Positions 25,985 through 35,159 of a stretch of DNA of 64,000 bases are shown here, piece by piece. Source of the DNA: Stieleria magnilauensis. Lineage in GTDB: Bacteria; Planctomycetota; Planctomycetia; Pirellulales; Pirellulaceae. A model generated the notes under the pieces. It saw only the letters and a list, made by a program, of their open reading frames with translations, was not told the origin of the DNA and searched no databases. The translations under genes and the position numbers were made by a program. Every line of letters begins with the position of its first letter. The stretch's first letter is position 1. The stretch is from assembly GCA_007753675.1 (NCBI GenBank), contig CP036432.1, forward strand, positions 3,074,394-3,138,393, read 5' to 3'.

Positions 25985-26675
25985 CGGTCGGTTTCTCTAC
26001 GTCCAATTTGGGAATTCCGTCCATTTCGCCGCCGCACATCGGAACCGGGCCCTGATACTTATTCATCGGCTTCATTTGCGCCTTGGCCAGTTCGTCATCC
26101 TCGAGCTTGTCAAGTTGACCGGCTGTCGGACCGGCGTATTCGTTCAAGTTGAACACCAGCAGACGCCGGTCGAACACCGACGACTCGAAATCGCCGGTCA
26201 TTTCCAGCGTGTCGAACGGGCAAACCAGAACACAAATATTACAGAACGTGCACGTGTCCTGGCGCCAGATGAATTGATCCAACGCCGGTTTACCGGTCGC
26301 CTCGTTCTTTTTGTCCTTGGTGATGATAATCGAAGCGTTCGGGCAAAGGCGTTCACAGATCTGGCACGCGGTGCATCCGTGTTCGCCTTCCTCGTTGTGA
26401 ATCAATGACAGCCGGCCACGATACCGCTCGAACATCTCCAGTGTGTCGCGGTTTTCGGGATACTGTTGCGTGACCACCGTTGACGGACGCCGGAAATAAC
26501 TGAGCGTCGTCAGCAAGCCCCGCACGATGCCCTTGAATGACAACCACAGAATCGAACGCAGGCCGCGTTTCTGCCCCATGATCGACGGGCGCGGCGCGAC
26601 ACAGTTTGATTTCAGTTCGCCGAAATCGATCGGCGGGCATTCGGTTTCCGTCGGGACCGGTGTGGTCGTCGCCAT
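25977..26675 (-). CDS. nuoI: NADH-quinone oxidoreductase subunit I
   Basis: 232 aa, longer than the usual 150-180 because of N-terminal and C-terminal extensions. Two complete 4Fe-4S motifs are present: C101-C104-C107-C111 (CTACQICERLCP) and C142-C145-C148-C152 (CTFCNICVLVCP). These clusters (N6a/N6b) carry electrons toward NuoB. It lies 13 bp after nuoH in the operon. In a complex without NuoEFG this subunit would be a natural docking site for a ferredoxin-type donor. Confidence 0.95.
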   Translation of the reverse strand: MATTTPVPTETECPPIDFGELKSNCVAPRPSIMGQKRGLRSILWLSFKGIVRGLLTTLSYFRRPSTVVTQQYPENRDTLEMFERYRGRLSLIHNEEGEHGCTACQICERLCPNASIIITKDKKNEATGKPALDQFIWRQDTCTFCNICVLVCPFDTLEMTGDFESSVFDRRLLVFNLNEYAGPTAGQLDKLEDDELAKAQMKPMNKYQGPVPMCGGEMDGIPKLDVEKPTDA

Positions 26676-26688
26676 GGCTAGCCGTCAT

Positions 26689-27846
26689 TCATGTCGCGGA
26701 AGGAAAAAAATACAATCCGCTCAGCACAACCGTCGCCGCCAAAATGAGATTGGCAAAGCCGATCGGCAACAGCACCTTCCACTCCAGTCGCATCAATTGA
26801 TCCATCCGAAGTCGTGGAAAGGTCCAGCGGAACCACATCAAAATAAAAATCAGCGTCGCACATTTGCTGCCGAACCAAAAGATCGGGGAGATCACCGGCG
26901 GCAACAGGTCCATCACGCTGTTGAAACCTTCGTAGTTCCCGACATGGAACGGCAACCAACCGCCGAAGAAAAAGGTCACCGCCAGCGCCGAGAACACGAA
27001 CAGGTTGGCGAATTCGGCGAGAAAGAAAAACGAAAATCGCAAGCCGCTGTATTCGGTGTGGTAGCCGCCGGTCAATTCGCTCTCACCCTCGGGTAAATCG
27101 AAGGGCGTCCGATTCAGTTCCGCAGTCGACGCGATCACGTACAGGCAAAACGCGACGATCGCGACACCATGCCCTCTCCAAATCCACCATCCTTGCTGTT
27201 GACTTTCAATGATCTCTGAAACCTTCAAGGTGCCCGAAAACAGGACCACCACCAACAGCGCGATGGTCAGCGAGACCTCGTAGGAAATCATCTGCGCGCC
27301 GGCTCGCATCGCCCCCAACAGCGACCACTTGTTGTTGCTGCTCCAGCCGCCCATCAGAATCCCCATCACGCCCAAACCGCTGACCGCCGCGATGTAGACC
27401 ACCCCCACATTCATGTCGACGACCTGAATGCCCGGCGCCAGCGGGACGATCGCCAACAATAAAATCGTCGCGGTGATGCTGAAGATCGGTGCGCCGATGA
27501 AGATCACCTTGTCGCCGTCGCCGGGCTCGATCCCCTCCTTGAACAACAGCTTGATGCCGTCGGCCAGCGACTGAAGCACGCCGTGCGGACCGACCCGCAT
27601 CGGCCCCAATCGACACTGAAAGTGACCGGCGACCTTGCGCTCGATGTAGCTCATCACCAATCCCAACACGGAAACCGCGGTGAGCACGGCGACCAAGCCG
27701 ATCACGATGTACATCACCGCACCCCAGACGCCCGACTCCAACGCCCGACTGGCACGGTCGGCCAACGACATCGCCGGCGCGGCAAACGCCTCGCTCGTTT
27801 GAACGGACAGTGTCAGCGAAAGTGGATTCAACAAAGCATCTGCCAC
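26689..27846 (-). CDS. nuoH: NADH-quinone oxidoreductase subunit H
   Basis: 385 aa from a GTG at 27846. An eight-to-nine-helix quinone-chamber subunit, identified by VMSYIERKVAGHFQCRLGPM, GVLQSLADGIKLLFKEG and the PFDLPEGESELTGGYHTEYS loop. The N-terminus is longer than in E. coli. nuoD ends 16 bp upstream. No nuoE, nuoF or nuoG lies between nuoD and nuoH, where they sit in 14-gene operons. Confidence 0.95.
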   Translation of the reverse strand: MADALLNPLSLTLSVQTSEAFAAPAMSLADRASRALESGVWGAVMYIVIGLVAVLTAVSVLGLVMSYIERKVAGHFQCRLGPMRVGPHGVLQSLADGIKLLFKEGIEPGDGDKVIFIGAPIFSITATILLLAIVPLAPGIQVVDMNVGVVYIAAVSGLGVMGILMGGWSSNNKWSLLGAMRAGAQMISYEVSLTIALLVVVLFSGTLKVSEIIESQQQGWWIWRGHGVAIVAFCLYVIASTAELNRTPFDLPEGESELTGGYHTEYSGLRFSFFFLAEFANLFVFSALAVTFFFGGWLPFHVGNYEGFNSVMDLLPPVISPIFWFGSKCATLIFILMWFRWTFPRLRMDQLMRLEWKVLLPIGFANLILAATVVLSGLYFFPSAT

Positions 27847-27862
27847 GGCAATGGGTTTCTCC

Positions 27863-29023
27863 TTATCGATCGATGTCTGGGATGACCAGATCCAGAGAGG
27901 ACATGGCCCCGATCAACGAGGCGATGTAGTCGCCCTTGATCATGGGTTCCAGGCACCACAGGTTGTTGAAGTTCGGAGAGCGATAATGCAACCGATACGG
28001 CTCGTCCTTCTTGTCCGACGCGATGAACACGCCCAAGACCCCTCGCGCCGTTTCCAGTTGGCTGTAGTAGCGACCTTCCGGAATCTTGATCTTGGAATTC
28101 AGTTTCTTGACCAGGAAATCGCCCGGCGGGATGTTATCGAGCAGCTGCTCGACAATGTTCAGCGACTGACGCATCTCCTCCACCCGCACCCAATAGCGGT
28201 CCCAACTGTCACCGATCGTGCCGACGGGAACTTCAAAGTCCGCTTGATCGTAGACGCCGTACGGGTGGTCTTTCCGCAAATCGAACGCGACGCCCGACCC
28301 TCGCAGAACCGGCCCGGTGGCCCCGTATTGGACCGCCGTCTGCGGCGACAGAATGCCGACGTTGCGAAGACGTTCTTGGATGATGACGTTGTTGGTCAAC
28401 AGGTCATCGTATTCGTCCAACTTGGGGCGGAAGTACTTGATGAATTCCTTGACGCGATGGACAAAATTCGGATGAATGTCCGCCATCAACCCGCCGGGCA
28501 GCACATAGTTCATCGTCAGCCGGGCACCGACGGTCTCTTCCATCACATCGTTGAGGACCTCGCGATCGCGGATCCCGTACAGGAACGGCGTGAACGCCCC
28601 CAAATCCATCCCCAACACGCCCCACCACAATTGATGGCTCTGAATCCGTTCCAGCTCGGCAAAGATCGTGCGAATGTATTGAATGCGTGAATTGACCTCG
28701 ATCCCCGCCGCTTCTTCTACTGCCTTAGACACCGCCCAGTTGTTCATGATCGACGAAAGGTAATCCATCCGATCGGTCAGATGAACACAATTCATGTAGT
28801 TCATGTGCTCGGAGATCTTCTCGATGCTGCGGTGGATGTACCCGAGCACGGGGATACATCGAAGCACCCGTTCGCCGTCCAACTTCAACACCAGCCGTAA
28901 CACGCCGTGGGTCGACGGGTGCTGGGGGCCCATGTTGACGAAATACTCTTGGGTGTCCGGCGAACGGTCGTCGCCGCTGGCCTGCTCCACGAGTTCCTTC
29001 AGTGACGAAACTTCTACGGTCAT
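27863..29023 (-). CDS. nuoD: NADH-quinone oxidoreductase subunit D
   Basis: 386 aa from the ATG at 29023, which overlaps the nuoC stop (ATGA); the longer frame only re-reads nuoC. It shows NMGPQHPSTHGVLRLVLKLDG, the quinone-site region YMNCVHLTDRMDYLSS, GSGVAFDLRKDHPYG, and a C-terminal SLDLVIPDIDR. This 49-kDa-type subunit forms the quinone-binding site with NuoB. It is separate from NuoC, not fused. Confidence 0.96.
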   Translation of the reverse strand: MTVEVSSLKELVEQASGDDRSPDTQEYFVNMGPQHPSTHGVLRLVLKLDGERVLRCIPVLGYIHRSIEKISEHMNYMNCVHLTDRMDYLSSIMNNWAVSKAVEEAAGIEVNSRIQYIRTIFAELERIQSHQLWWGVLGMDLGAFTPFLYGIRDREVLNDVMEETVGARLTMNYVLPGGLMADIHPNFVHRVKEFIKYFRPKLDEYDDLLTNNVIIQERLRNVGILSPQTAVQYGATGPVLRGSGVAFDLRKDHPYGVYDQADFEVPVGTIGDSWDRYWVRVEEMRQSLNIVEQLLDNIPPGDFLVKKLNSKIKIPEGRYYSQLETARGVLGVFIASDKKDEPYRLHYRSPNFNNLWCLEPMIKGDYIASLIGAMSSLDLVIPDIDR

Positions 29024-29487
29024 CTTGGCCTGTCGAGCATAAAGTCGTCTTGGTAGTCCTTCCGCAAGGGAAACCCGACCCAATCGTCTTCCAAGAACAG
29101 TCTCCTGAGATCCGGATGATCGTCGTACAACACGCCGAACAGGTCGTAGACTTCCCGTTCCTGCCACTCCGCGACCGGGTGCACACGACAGAGCGTCGGC
29201 ACGCGAGGGTCGTCCCGCGGGACAAACACGCTGACGGAAAGAAAATGTTTGTGCTTGAAGGAGTAGAGTTGATAGATCAGCTCGAACTGTCCGCGATCGA
29301 TCCAATCGACCGCCACGTGATCGAGCAATTGGGCAAACGCAAACTGGGGCTCGTCGCGGAGACGGCGAACGATCGCTGGCAGGGCACTCGCCTCGACAAC
29401 AACTGCCGCTCGGTCGGCGTTGGCGTCCAAGGGGCTGACGGCCGCGTCGAGTTCACAAACGGCCGCTTGCAGGGCTTCACGTTCCAT
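29020..29487 (-). CDS. nuoC: NADH-quinone oxidoreductase subunit C
   Basis: 155 aa from the ATG at 29487, which lies just inside the end of nuoB. The 30-kDa subunit signature is [36 protein letters not shown] (only the most diagnostic residues need matching: ERExYDxFGxxxxxHPxLRR), then FPLRKDY. It is part of the peripheral arm connecting module. Four-base overlaps with nuoB-side and nuoD-side genes imply coupled translation. Confidence 0.93.
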   Translation of the reverse strand: MEREALQAAVCELDAAVSPLDANADRAAVVVEASALPAIVRRLRDEPQFAFAQLLDHVAVDWIDRGQFELIYQLYSFKHKHFLSVSVFVPRDDPRVPTLCRVHPVAEWQEREVYDLFGVLYDDHPDLRRLFLEDDWVGFPLRKDYQDDFMLDRPR

Positions 29488-30196
29488 CACCCGCCCCGCT
29501 TTCGTTCGCCCCGCTCTTGCCGGAGCTTTGTTCGTTCAATCCGCTCGGCCACTTCAGCTTGTCGACGGCATGCTGGACGTCGACCACGTTCTCCTTGACG
29601 AGTAACTCCTTCATCTCCCCTTGGATGTCTTCCAACGTGATCCCCTCGGGCAGCGCGCTGATGACGGGTTTGCGGCGAACACCGGGCTCGCGAATCGTCT
29701 CGCCTTCCTTGATCATTTTTTGCAACGTCAACAAGCCATGGAACAACTGCTCGGGACGCGGGGGACAACCGGGAACGTAAACGTCGACGGGAATGATCTC
29801 GTCGGCCCCCCGCACGGTCGTGTAGGAATGATAGATGAATGGGCCGCCTGAAATCGTGCAGGCGCCCGTCGCGATCACGTACCTCGGCTCCGCCATCTGC
29901 TCGTACAACGTCCGCAACCGCGGAGCCATCCGTTTGACGATCGTGCCCGCCAGAATCAACAGGTCGGCCTGACGCGGCGACGGCCGCGCGACCTCGGCAC
30001 CGAATCGTGCCAAATCGTGTCGCGGTCCTCCCGTGGCCATCAACATCTCGATCGCACAGCAACTGGTGCCGAACGTCAAGGGCCAAAGACTGCTGGCACG
30101 GGCCCAGTTGATGATCTCGTCAAACCGGGTCACCAAGACGTTGCCGCCGGGCACCTTTTCCAATGCACCGGGAAGCTTGTCCGTTACGATTCCCAT
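29477..30196 (-). CDS. nuoB: NADH-quinone oxidoreductase subunit B
   Basis: 239 aa. The N2 4Fe-4S cluster ligands are all visible: the tandem cysteines in TSCCAIEM, then TGACTISGG and [11 protein letters not shown]-terminal extension of about 60 residues beyond the core is Ser/Gly/Asn-rich at the end. The protein passes electrons from the Fe-S chain to quinone. It overlaps nuoA at its 5' end by 13 bases and nuoC at its 3' end. Confidence 0.96.
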   Translation of the reverse strand: MGIVTDKLPGALEKVPGGNVLVTRFDEIINWARASSLWPLTFGTSCCAIEMLMATGGPRHDLARFGAEVARPSPRQADLLILAGTIVKRMAPRLRTLYEQMAEPRYVIATGACTISGGPFIYHSYTTVRGADEIIPVDVYVPGCPPRPEQLFHGLLTLQKMIKEGETIREPGVRRKPVISALPEGITLEDIQGEMKELLVKENVVDVQHAVDKLKWPSGLNEQSSGKSGANESGAGDGT

Positions 30197-30537
30197 TCCA
30201 GAACCCCCTTTTTCCAGGCATACGCCAGGCCGACGACCAGAACAAGTACAAACATCACGACCTCGACCAGCCCGATCATTCCGAGTTCGCGAAGCACCAC
30301 GGCCCAGGGAAATAAAAACGCCGCTTCGACATCGAACACCAAAAACAGGATCGCAAACAAATAGTAGGCGACGTTGAAATTGATCGAAGACGATCCGATC
30401 GTTTCCTCACCACATTCATACGGTGACTGCTTCACCTTGGTCGGGTTTCGCGGTGCCAACAAGTAAGACGCAAGGATACCGCCAAGTACCATCGCGATCC
30501 CCAGCACGACGAACAGAAAGACAAATAGATAGTCCAT
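30184..30537 (-). CDS. nuoA: NADH-quinone oxidoreductase subunit A
   Basis: 117 aa from the ATG at 30537 (MDYLFVFLF); the in-frame extension to 30597 is unlikely. A three-helix subunit with [27 protein letters not shown], including the loop Cys, and [12 protein letters not shown]. It is the first gene of the nuo operon. The promoter should lie in 30538-30716, downstream of nfnB, unless the nfn and nuo genes are one transcript. Confidence 0.94.
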   Translation of the reverse strand: MDYLFVFLFVVLGIAMVLGGILASYLLAPRNPTKVKQSPYECGEETIGSSSINFNVAYYLFAILFLVFDVEAAFLFPWAVVLRELGMIGLVEVVMFVLVLVVGLAYAWKKGVLEWES

Positions 30538-30716
30538 GTCTGGCAATTGCACTCGGCAACCAAAGTGGAACGACAACAAGACCGACGATGTCCGCATCCA
30601 AGCCGTTGGACGGCTCTCAGTGAAGTGACGCCCGCCCTTATCTTACCCGTTCCCGCGTGGAGAATCTACAGACCGCCGAGATCGATCGACGGGACAATCA
30701 CTCTACCACTGTCACT
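30538..30716. other. Gap between nfnB and nuoA with a 14-bp tandem duplication
   Basis: No gene seen. A 14-bp word (CACTCTACCACTGT) is repeated exactly at 30699-30712 and 30713-30726, the second copy running over the nfnB stop. The gap is long enough for a nuo promoter, but I could not identify one with confidence. Confidence 0.5.
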
Positions 30717-32147
30717 CTACCACTGTCCCGTTTCCAAAAACTCATGCATCGACCGCGCCGCCACCCGACCGGCGCCCATCGCCAAGATCACCGTGGCGGC
30801 ACCGCTGACGATGTCGCCGCCGGCGAACACGCCGCGTTTGTTGGTCCGCAACGTCTCTTCATCGGCAACGATGTAGCCCCATTTGTTGGTCGCCATGTCC
30901 GGTGTGGTCGACTGCACCAACGGATTGGCACCGGTGCCAATGGCGACGACCGCCATGTCGATCGGCATCACAAATTCAGAGCCTTCGATCGGGACCGGAC
31001 GCCGACGCCCCGATTCGTCCGCTTCACCGAGTTCCATCTTGACCAACTTGACTCCGGACAAATTGCCTTCTTCGTTGCCGACAAACTCCAGCGGGTTGTG
31101 CAGGTTCATGAACTGCACGCCTTCGTCCTTGGCATGATGCACCTCTTCACCCCGGGCCGGCATTTCTTCCTCGCTGCGGCGGTAGATGATGTAGGCGTTC
31201 TTGGCGCCCAATCGCAACGCCGACCGAACCGAATCCATCGCCGTATTTCCGCCGCCGACGATCGCCACGTTGCGGCCGCGGCAATCATAAATCGGTGAAT
31301 CGTATTGATCGGGATCGTAGGCCTTCATCAGGTTCACTCGCGTCAGAAACTCGTTCGCCGAGTAGACGCCGGCCAGCTGCTCACCGGGAATGTTCATGAA
31401 CTTCGGCAGCCCCGCCCCGGTGGCGATGAACACCGCATCGTAGCCTTCTTCATTGAACAGCTCGTCGATGGTGACCGTCTTGCCGATGACGACGTTGGTT
31501 TGAAAGTCGATGCCCATCGCCCGCATGTTCTCGACTTCTTGCCGAACGATTTCTTTGGGCAAACGAAACTCGGGGATGCCATAGATCAACACGCCGCCGA
31601 TTTCGTGAAGCGCCTCAAACACGGTCACCTCGTGGCCTTTCAACGACAGGTCGCCGGCGCAGCTCAATCCCGCCGGTCCGCTGCCGACGATCGCAACTTT
31701 CTTGCCCGTCAGCGGTGCGCGTTCGGGTAGCCCCACCTGGCCCGTCTGGCGTTCGTAATCGGCCACAAATCGTTCGATGTGCCCGATCGCCAACGAATTA
31801 AAACGCCGGGCCAACACGCAGGCGCCCTCGCATTGGTTCTCCTGGGGACAAACACGCCCCGTGACCGCCGGCAACACGTTGTCTTCGCGCAGCTTGGCGG
31901 CTGCGGACAGGTACTCACCCTCGCGAACCAAATCGACGACTTCACGGATCTGCACACCCACCGGACAGCCGTGCGTGCACTTCGGATCGGCACAGGTCAA
32001 ACAACGCTGCGACTCGCGCTGCGCGATCGCTTCGGTCAAGCCCAAGTTGACCTCGTCAAAGTTATGCGCCCGCTGGCATGCCTCCTGTTCGGGCATGACC
32101 TGGCGGGGAATTTTGGTGCGCTCTTTGGGAGGAAGTTTATCTACCAT
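30717..32147 (-). CDS. NfnB/GltD-type NADPH-binding flavoprotein (glutamate synthase small subunit-like)
   Basis: 476 aa. The N-terminal domain has two cysteine clusters for 4Fe-4S centres: CLTCADPKCTHGCP and, near residue 95, GRVCPQENQCEGAC. It is followed by FAD-binding (VAIVGSGPAGLSCAGDL) and NADPH-binding (VAIVGGGNTAMDSVRSALRLG) folds, and the C-terminus has GVFAGGDIVSGAATVILAMGAGR. It matches GltD-like proteins, including NfnB of the bifurcating NADH-dependent ferredoxin:NADP oxidoreductase. The gene 53 bp upstream encodes the NfnA-like partner, which supports Nfn over glutamate synthase; no large GltB subunit is present. Confidence 0.87.
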   Translation of the reverse strand: MVDKLPPKERTKIPRQVMPEQEACQRAHNFDEVNLGLTEAIAQRESQRCLTCADPKCTHGCPVGVQIREVVDLVREGEYLSAAAKLREDNVLPAVTGRVCPQENQCEGACVLARRFNSLAIGHIERFVADYERQTGQVGLPERAPLTGKKVAIVGSGPAGLSCAGDLSLKGHEVTVFEALHEIGGVLIYGIPEFRLPKEIVRQEVENMRAMGIDFQTNVVIGKTVTIDELFNEEGYDAVFIATGAGLPKFMNIPGEQLAGVYSANEFLTRVNLMKAYDPDQYDSPIYDCRGRNVAIVGGGNTAMDSVRSALRLGAKNAYIIYRRSEEEMPARGEEVHHAKDEGVQFMNLHNPLEFVGNEEGNLSGVKLVKMELGEADESGRRRPVPIEGSEFVMPIDMAVVAIGTGANPLVQSTTPDMATNKWGYIVADEETLRTNKRGVFAGGDIVSGAATVILAMGAGRVAARSMHEFLETGQW

Positions 32148-32200
32148 TGATCAGAATCTGTATGGTGCGTAGATGGCGTCTGACGTGTGACCCTTGACTT

Positions 32201-33100
32201 TCAAACCGTCCGTGGACCGACTTCCGGAAACTTCTGCTCCATGTGGCAATGGTGAGCTTCCTCCAGGTCGTCAGTCGGATCGACCTCGAATGCTTCCAAC
32301 GATTCCTGTTCGCGATCACGGTACATCTTGTTGCGCTGGATCAGATTGGTGAAATCGACTTGATGCGCGTCAAACTCCGGTCCATCGACACAGGCGAATT
32401 TGCATTCCTTGCCGACGTACACTCGACATCCGCCGCACATGCCGGTGCCATCGACCATGATCGGATTCAAACTGACGATGGTCGGGATCTGATGCGGGCG
32501 TGTGACCTCGGCGACCGCCCGCATCATCGGGATCGGACCGATCGCCAACACGTGATCGATGGTTCGCCCCTGATCGATCAACGCTTGCAACTTCTGTGTG
32601 ACGAAGCCGTGTTCGCCGCAGCTGCCGTCGTCGGTCATCAAATACAGTTCGTCGCTGGTCGCGCGAACCTCGTCTTCCAAAATCAACAACGACTGATTGC
32701 GGGCACCAACGATCGTGATCACGTGGTTGCCGGCTTGTTTCATCGCGACCGCGGTTGGGTAGGCGATGGCCGTTCCCACGCCGCCCCCGATGACGACGAC
32801 CGTGCCGAACTTCTTGATCTCCGACGGCTCGCCCAAGGGGCCGACCACGTCCAAGATCGAATCGCCGGCTTCGAGTTGATTGAGCAGTCGCGTCGTCTTG
32901 CCGACACCCTGAACGATGATCGTGATCGTCCCCTCTTCGACGTCCGAGTCGGCAATCGTCAACGGGATTCGCTCGCCGTGCTCGTGGATGCGGACGATCA
33001 CAAACTGCCCCGCCTGCCGCTTGCGGGCAATCCGAGGCGCTTCGACACGGAACAACTTGACATCGCCAGAGAGAAAGCGAGATTCTTTGATGGGAAACAT
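32201..33100 (-). CDS. NfnA-like FAD/NAD-binding [2Fe-2S] protein (PyrK-type)
   Basis: 299 aa from the ATG at 33100; the frame stays open upstream to 33409 but that part shows no similarity. It has a ferredoxin-reductase FAD domain (AGQFVIVRIHEHGERIPLT), an NAD domain (VVVIGGGVGTAIAYP) and the C-terminal iron-sulfur motif DGTGMCGGCRVYVGKECKFACVDG, which provides Cys ligands as in PyrK and NfnA. It is usually annotated as a sulfide/dihydroorotate dehydrogenase-like protein. With NfnB it would exchange electrons among NADH, NADPH and ferredoxin. A C-terminal tail of about 45 residues is charged and His-rich (EEAHHCHME). Confidence 0.87.
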   Translation of the reverse strand: MFPIKESRFLSGDVKLFRVEAPRIARKRQAGQFVIVRIHEHGERIPLTIADSDVEEGTITIIVQGVGKTTRLLNQLEAGDSILDVVGPLGEPSEIKKFGTVVVIGGGVGTAIAYPTAVAMKQAGNHVITIVGARNQSLLILEDEVRATSDELYLMTDDGSCGEHGFVTQKLQALIDQGRTIDHVLAIGPIPMMRAVAEVTRPHQIPTIVSLNPIMVDGTGMCGGCRVYVGKECKFACVDGPEFDAHQVDFTNLIQRNKMYRDREQESLEAFEVDPTDDLEEAHHCHMEQKFPEVGPRTV

Positions 33101-33478
33101 GGCGGGCGTGGTGTGGAGTGCGACCCCGTACGCTGGGCGGATCGGCCGGCGGCACGTGAGTTGGAAACACCTGATCCGATGAACGGGCGGCCTTTCGTGC
33201 AAGCACGACTCGTGCTGCCTGCCGCTCAGCTGCCGCAAATACCATGCCTGCTGCTGACGTTCGTTTCCCGAAACGGTCACGCACGCGGTAAAAGGGACGC
33301 GACCGATGTGAAGAATGCCGACAGATCCGGCCAGTCGCCCCATTGTCACCCGCTGCAGAGAATGTGCCCCACCGAAGCGCAATTCAAGATCGCGTGCGCC
33401 ATATCGCACACACCTGTCGGGCTGACTGCACGAACGAAGCCATGCGGGACCAATCCGACTGGCAACAATCCGGGTTGC
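33101..33478. other. Intergenic region between nfnA and the TadE-like gene
   Basis: About 380 bp with no supported gene. The nfnA frame is open through much of it without family similarity. It should contain the nfnA promoter on the minus strand and the 3' end of the Tad-like transcript. No clear rho-independent terminator was seen. Confidence 0.4.
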
Positions 33479-33886
33479 TCAATCCAACCGCTCGGACCGC
33501 ATCTTGGTCGTGGCGCTGAGTGTCACTCCGTTCAAAAACGAGCCGTTGATCCAGCCGATCTCGTTGTAGCCGACCTCCACTTTCACCGTGATCTGTTCAT
33601 TGTCAAACGCGGCACTGGGGTCTGGATCCACCGTCACATCCGACGGCGAGACGCTGACGGATGCATCGGACAAAAATTCGACGACCTTCTGCTTGACCGA
33701 ATCGGCGGTCGCATCCGGCAGGGCGGCCTCGCGAGCGCCCTCTCGCGATGCATTGGTCAGTAATTGTTGGACCATCATCCCTCGACCGAACTCGATGATC
33801 CCTAACACCAAGAGGATCAAGAATGGCGCTACCAACGCGAACTCCACCGCGGCGGCCCCCTTTCGTCTACGTCGAAGTGCGTTCAT
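33479..33886 (-). CDS. TadE-like pilus/secretion protein
   Basis: 135 aa. The N-terminus has the classic TadE pseudopilin start: basic RRRRKG, then AAAVEFALVAPFLILLVLGIIEFGRGMMVQQ with the conserved Glu, then the NASREGAREAALP helix. Such proteins are processed prepilin-like components of tight-adherence (Tad/Flp) systems. It lies 11 bp after the TadG-like gene, in one operon behind a c-di-GMP riboswitch. No Tad secretion ATPase or platform genes are in the window. Confidence 0.88.
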   Translation of the reverse strand: MNALRRRRKGAAAVEFALVAPFLILLVLGIIEFGRGMMVQQLLTNASREGAREAALPDATADSVKQKVVEFLSDASVSVSPSDVTVDPDPSAAFDNEQITVKVEVGYNEIGWINGSFLNGVTLSATTKMRSERLD

Positions 33887-33897
33887 TCAATCAAACC

Positions 33898-35037
33898 TTA
33901 TTGCACGATCACGGGCGGAGAGTAAATGCTCTGGCTGGTCCCACTGACGCCAGGGGCCGCTTGAACAACGCCTTTGAATGTGACGTTGGCTGGCTGGACG
34001 CTGACATATTTGTTTCCGCCGGTCAGATTGACGGCAACGATCCGGACACCGACAAACTTCACGATCACGAACTTCGCATTGTTGCCGTTGCCCGAGACGT
34101 CACGATAGATGGGAATGATGACCGGTTTTCCGGCAATGGACTCGAGATCATCCTTCACGCTGGCACTCAAGCCGGGATCACCGCCGAGGATCAATTCTCC
34201 GGTATCATCCAGCGCCAGTGAACCGCCGTGATAATCGAGGTCGGACTGTGAAAGTCCGTCACGAATTTGCCCGGCCAGATGCTTGGTGGAATTGGAGGAC
34301 TGGCCGATATTGACCGTTCCAAAGTTTCCCGAGCTTGAAGTCCTCGTCGGGAACAACACGACTTCAGGAATACCGTCGGGAGTGGCGTCGACCGACTGGC
34401 TAATCGCGTCGTATCCCCAATCGTCGGCACCCCGACTTACTTGTTGCTCCCAATAGTCTTCGTCAACCGTGATTGGCAGAAACGGGACATTGGCACCGGA
34501 CCCAGGGACCTTGAATCCGCCAACGTTCTTGATGATCGCTGCGGTGGCCTCGGCACGCAGCATCATGCTCGAATAGCCGAAGATATTTGCAAAGAATAGA
34601 CCGACTTCCCCGTTCCGATCCGCCGTTTGGCTCACTTTGACACGCACCGCATTGTATTGTTCAGGCTCATCAAACGTCATCGGCCCGTGTGGATTACTGA
34701 AATCGATCCTGCCCACGACGATGTCACCGTCCGAATCGGCGTTGAAGGTATTCCTGTGGACGGTCACCTGTCGATCCAGCACCGGATTGTCTTCGACGTA
34801 CTGCTTGGCAGTGCGTCGCGTGTCGGTGATGATTCGATACGCATTGCCGTCCTTGCGAAATTCTAAGACGGCTGCGTGCGCGGCCGCGTCGGCCGACCGC
34901 TGCAGATCCGATTGCGCCACCATCAGTACGCCTAGGTCAACGGCGCAGGCAACCATCCCCAGTACGACGACGAGCAACACCGCGACAAGCACGGCGACGG
35001 CACCACGCCGACGCCCGATTTGATTGGACTTTATCAT
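33898..35037 (-). CDS. TadG-like (Flp pilus-associated) protein
   Basis: 379 aa from the ATG at 35037; upstream GTG/ATG codons at 35073 and 35070 would run into the riboswitch. The N-terminus reads GRRRGAVAVLVAVLLVVVLGMVACAVDLGVLM, then QSDLQRSADAAAHAAVLEF, the TadG/TadE-G signature. The rest is a beta-rich extracellular domain of unknown type (residues about 90-379) with no MIDAS motif that I can see. It is the first gene after the riboswitch, so its expression is expected to respond to cyclic di-GMP. Confidence 0.85.
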   Translation of the reverse strand: MIKSNQIGRRRGAVAVLVAVLLVVVLGMVACAVDLGVLMVAQSDLQRSADAAAHAAVLEFRKDGNAYRIITDTRRTAKQYVEDNPVLDRQVTVHRNTFNADSDGDIVVGRIDFSNPHGPMTFDEPEQYNAVRVKVSQTADRNGEVGLFFANIFGYSSMMLRAEATAAIIKNVGGFKVPGSGANVPFLPITVDEDYWEQQVSRGADDWGYDAISQSVDATPDGIPEVVLFPTRTSSSGNFGTVNIGQSSNSTKHLAGQIRDGLSQSDLDYHGGSLALDDTGELILGGDPGLSASVKDDLESIAGKPVIIPIYRDVSGNGNNAKFVIVKFVGVRIVAVNLTGGNKYVSVQPANVTFKGVVQAAPGVSGTSQSIYSPPVIVQ

Positions 35038-35069
35038 TTGACACTCGGAGCACACTTGACGCCCCAGCA

Positions 35070-35155
35070 TCACGGGTAGCTTGGCGGTCTCTTCGTTTCA
35101 GAGATCCATAGCTTTGCGTCCCGGCCTCACGACCGGTTTGCCTTTATCTGCGACT
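35070..35155 (-). promoter_or_regulatory. Cyclic-di-GMP-I (GEMM-I) riboswitch
   Basis: Read on the minus strand, GGCAAACC (35135-35142) opens a 6-bp stem CCGGTC/GGCCGG closed by a GNRA loop GTGA (35127-35130). It is followed at once by GGACGCAAAGC (35111-35121), then a second hairpin (TCTCT...AGAGA) and a closing CCGCCAAGCTACC ending near 35075. This order, GCAAACC, GNRA hairpin, GGGACGCAAAGC, second arm, matches the GEMM-I consensus as I know it. It ends about 37 nt upstream of the TadG-like ATG at 35037. No terminator is visible between, so control may be translational. Confidence 0.85.
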
Positions 35156-35159
35156 GGAA

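Noticed and set aside
32243-33763. Plus-strand 506-codon open frame opposite nfnA and TadE-like genes
   Set aside because: It has no recognisable domain and is antisense to NfnA, which has cofactor motifs.
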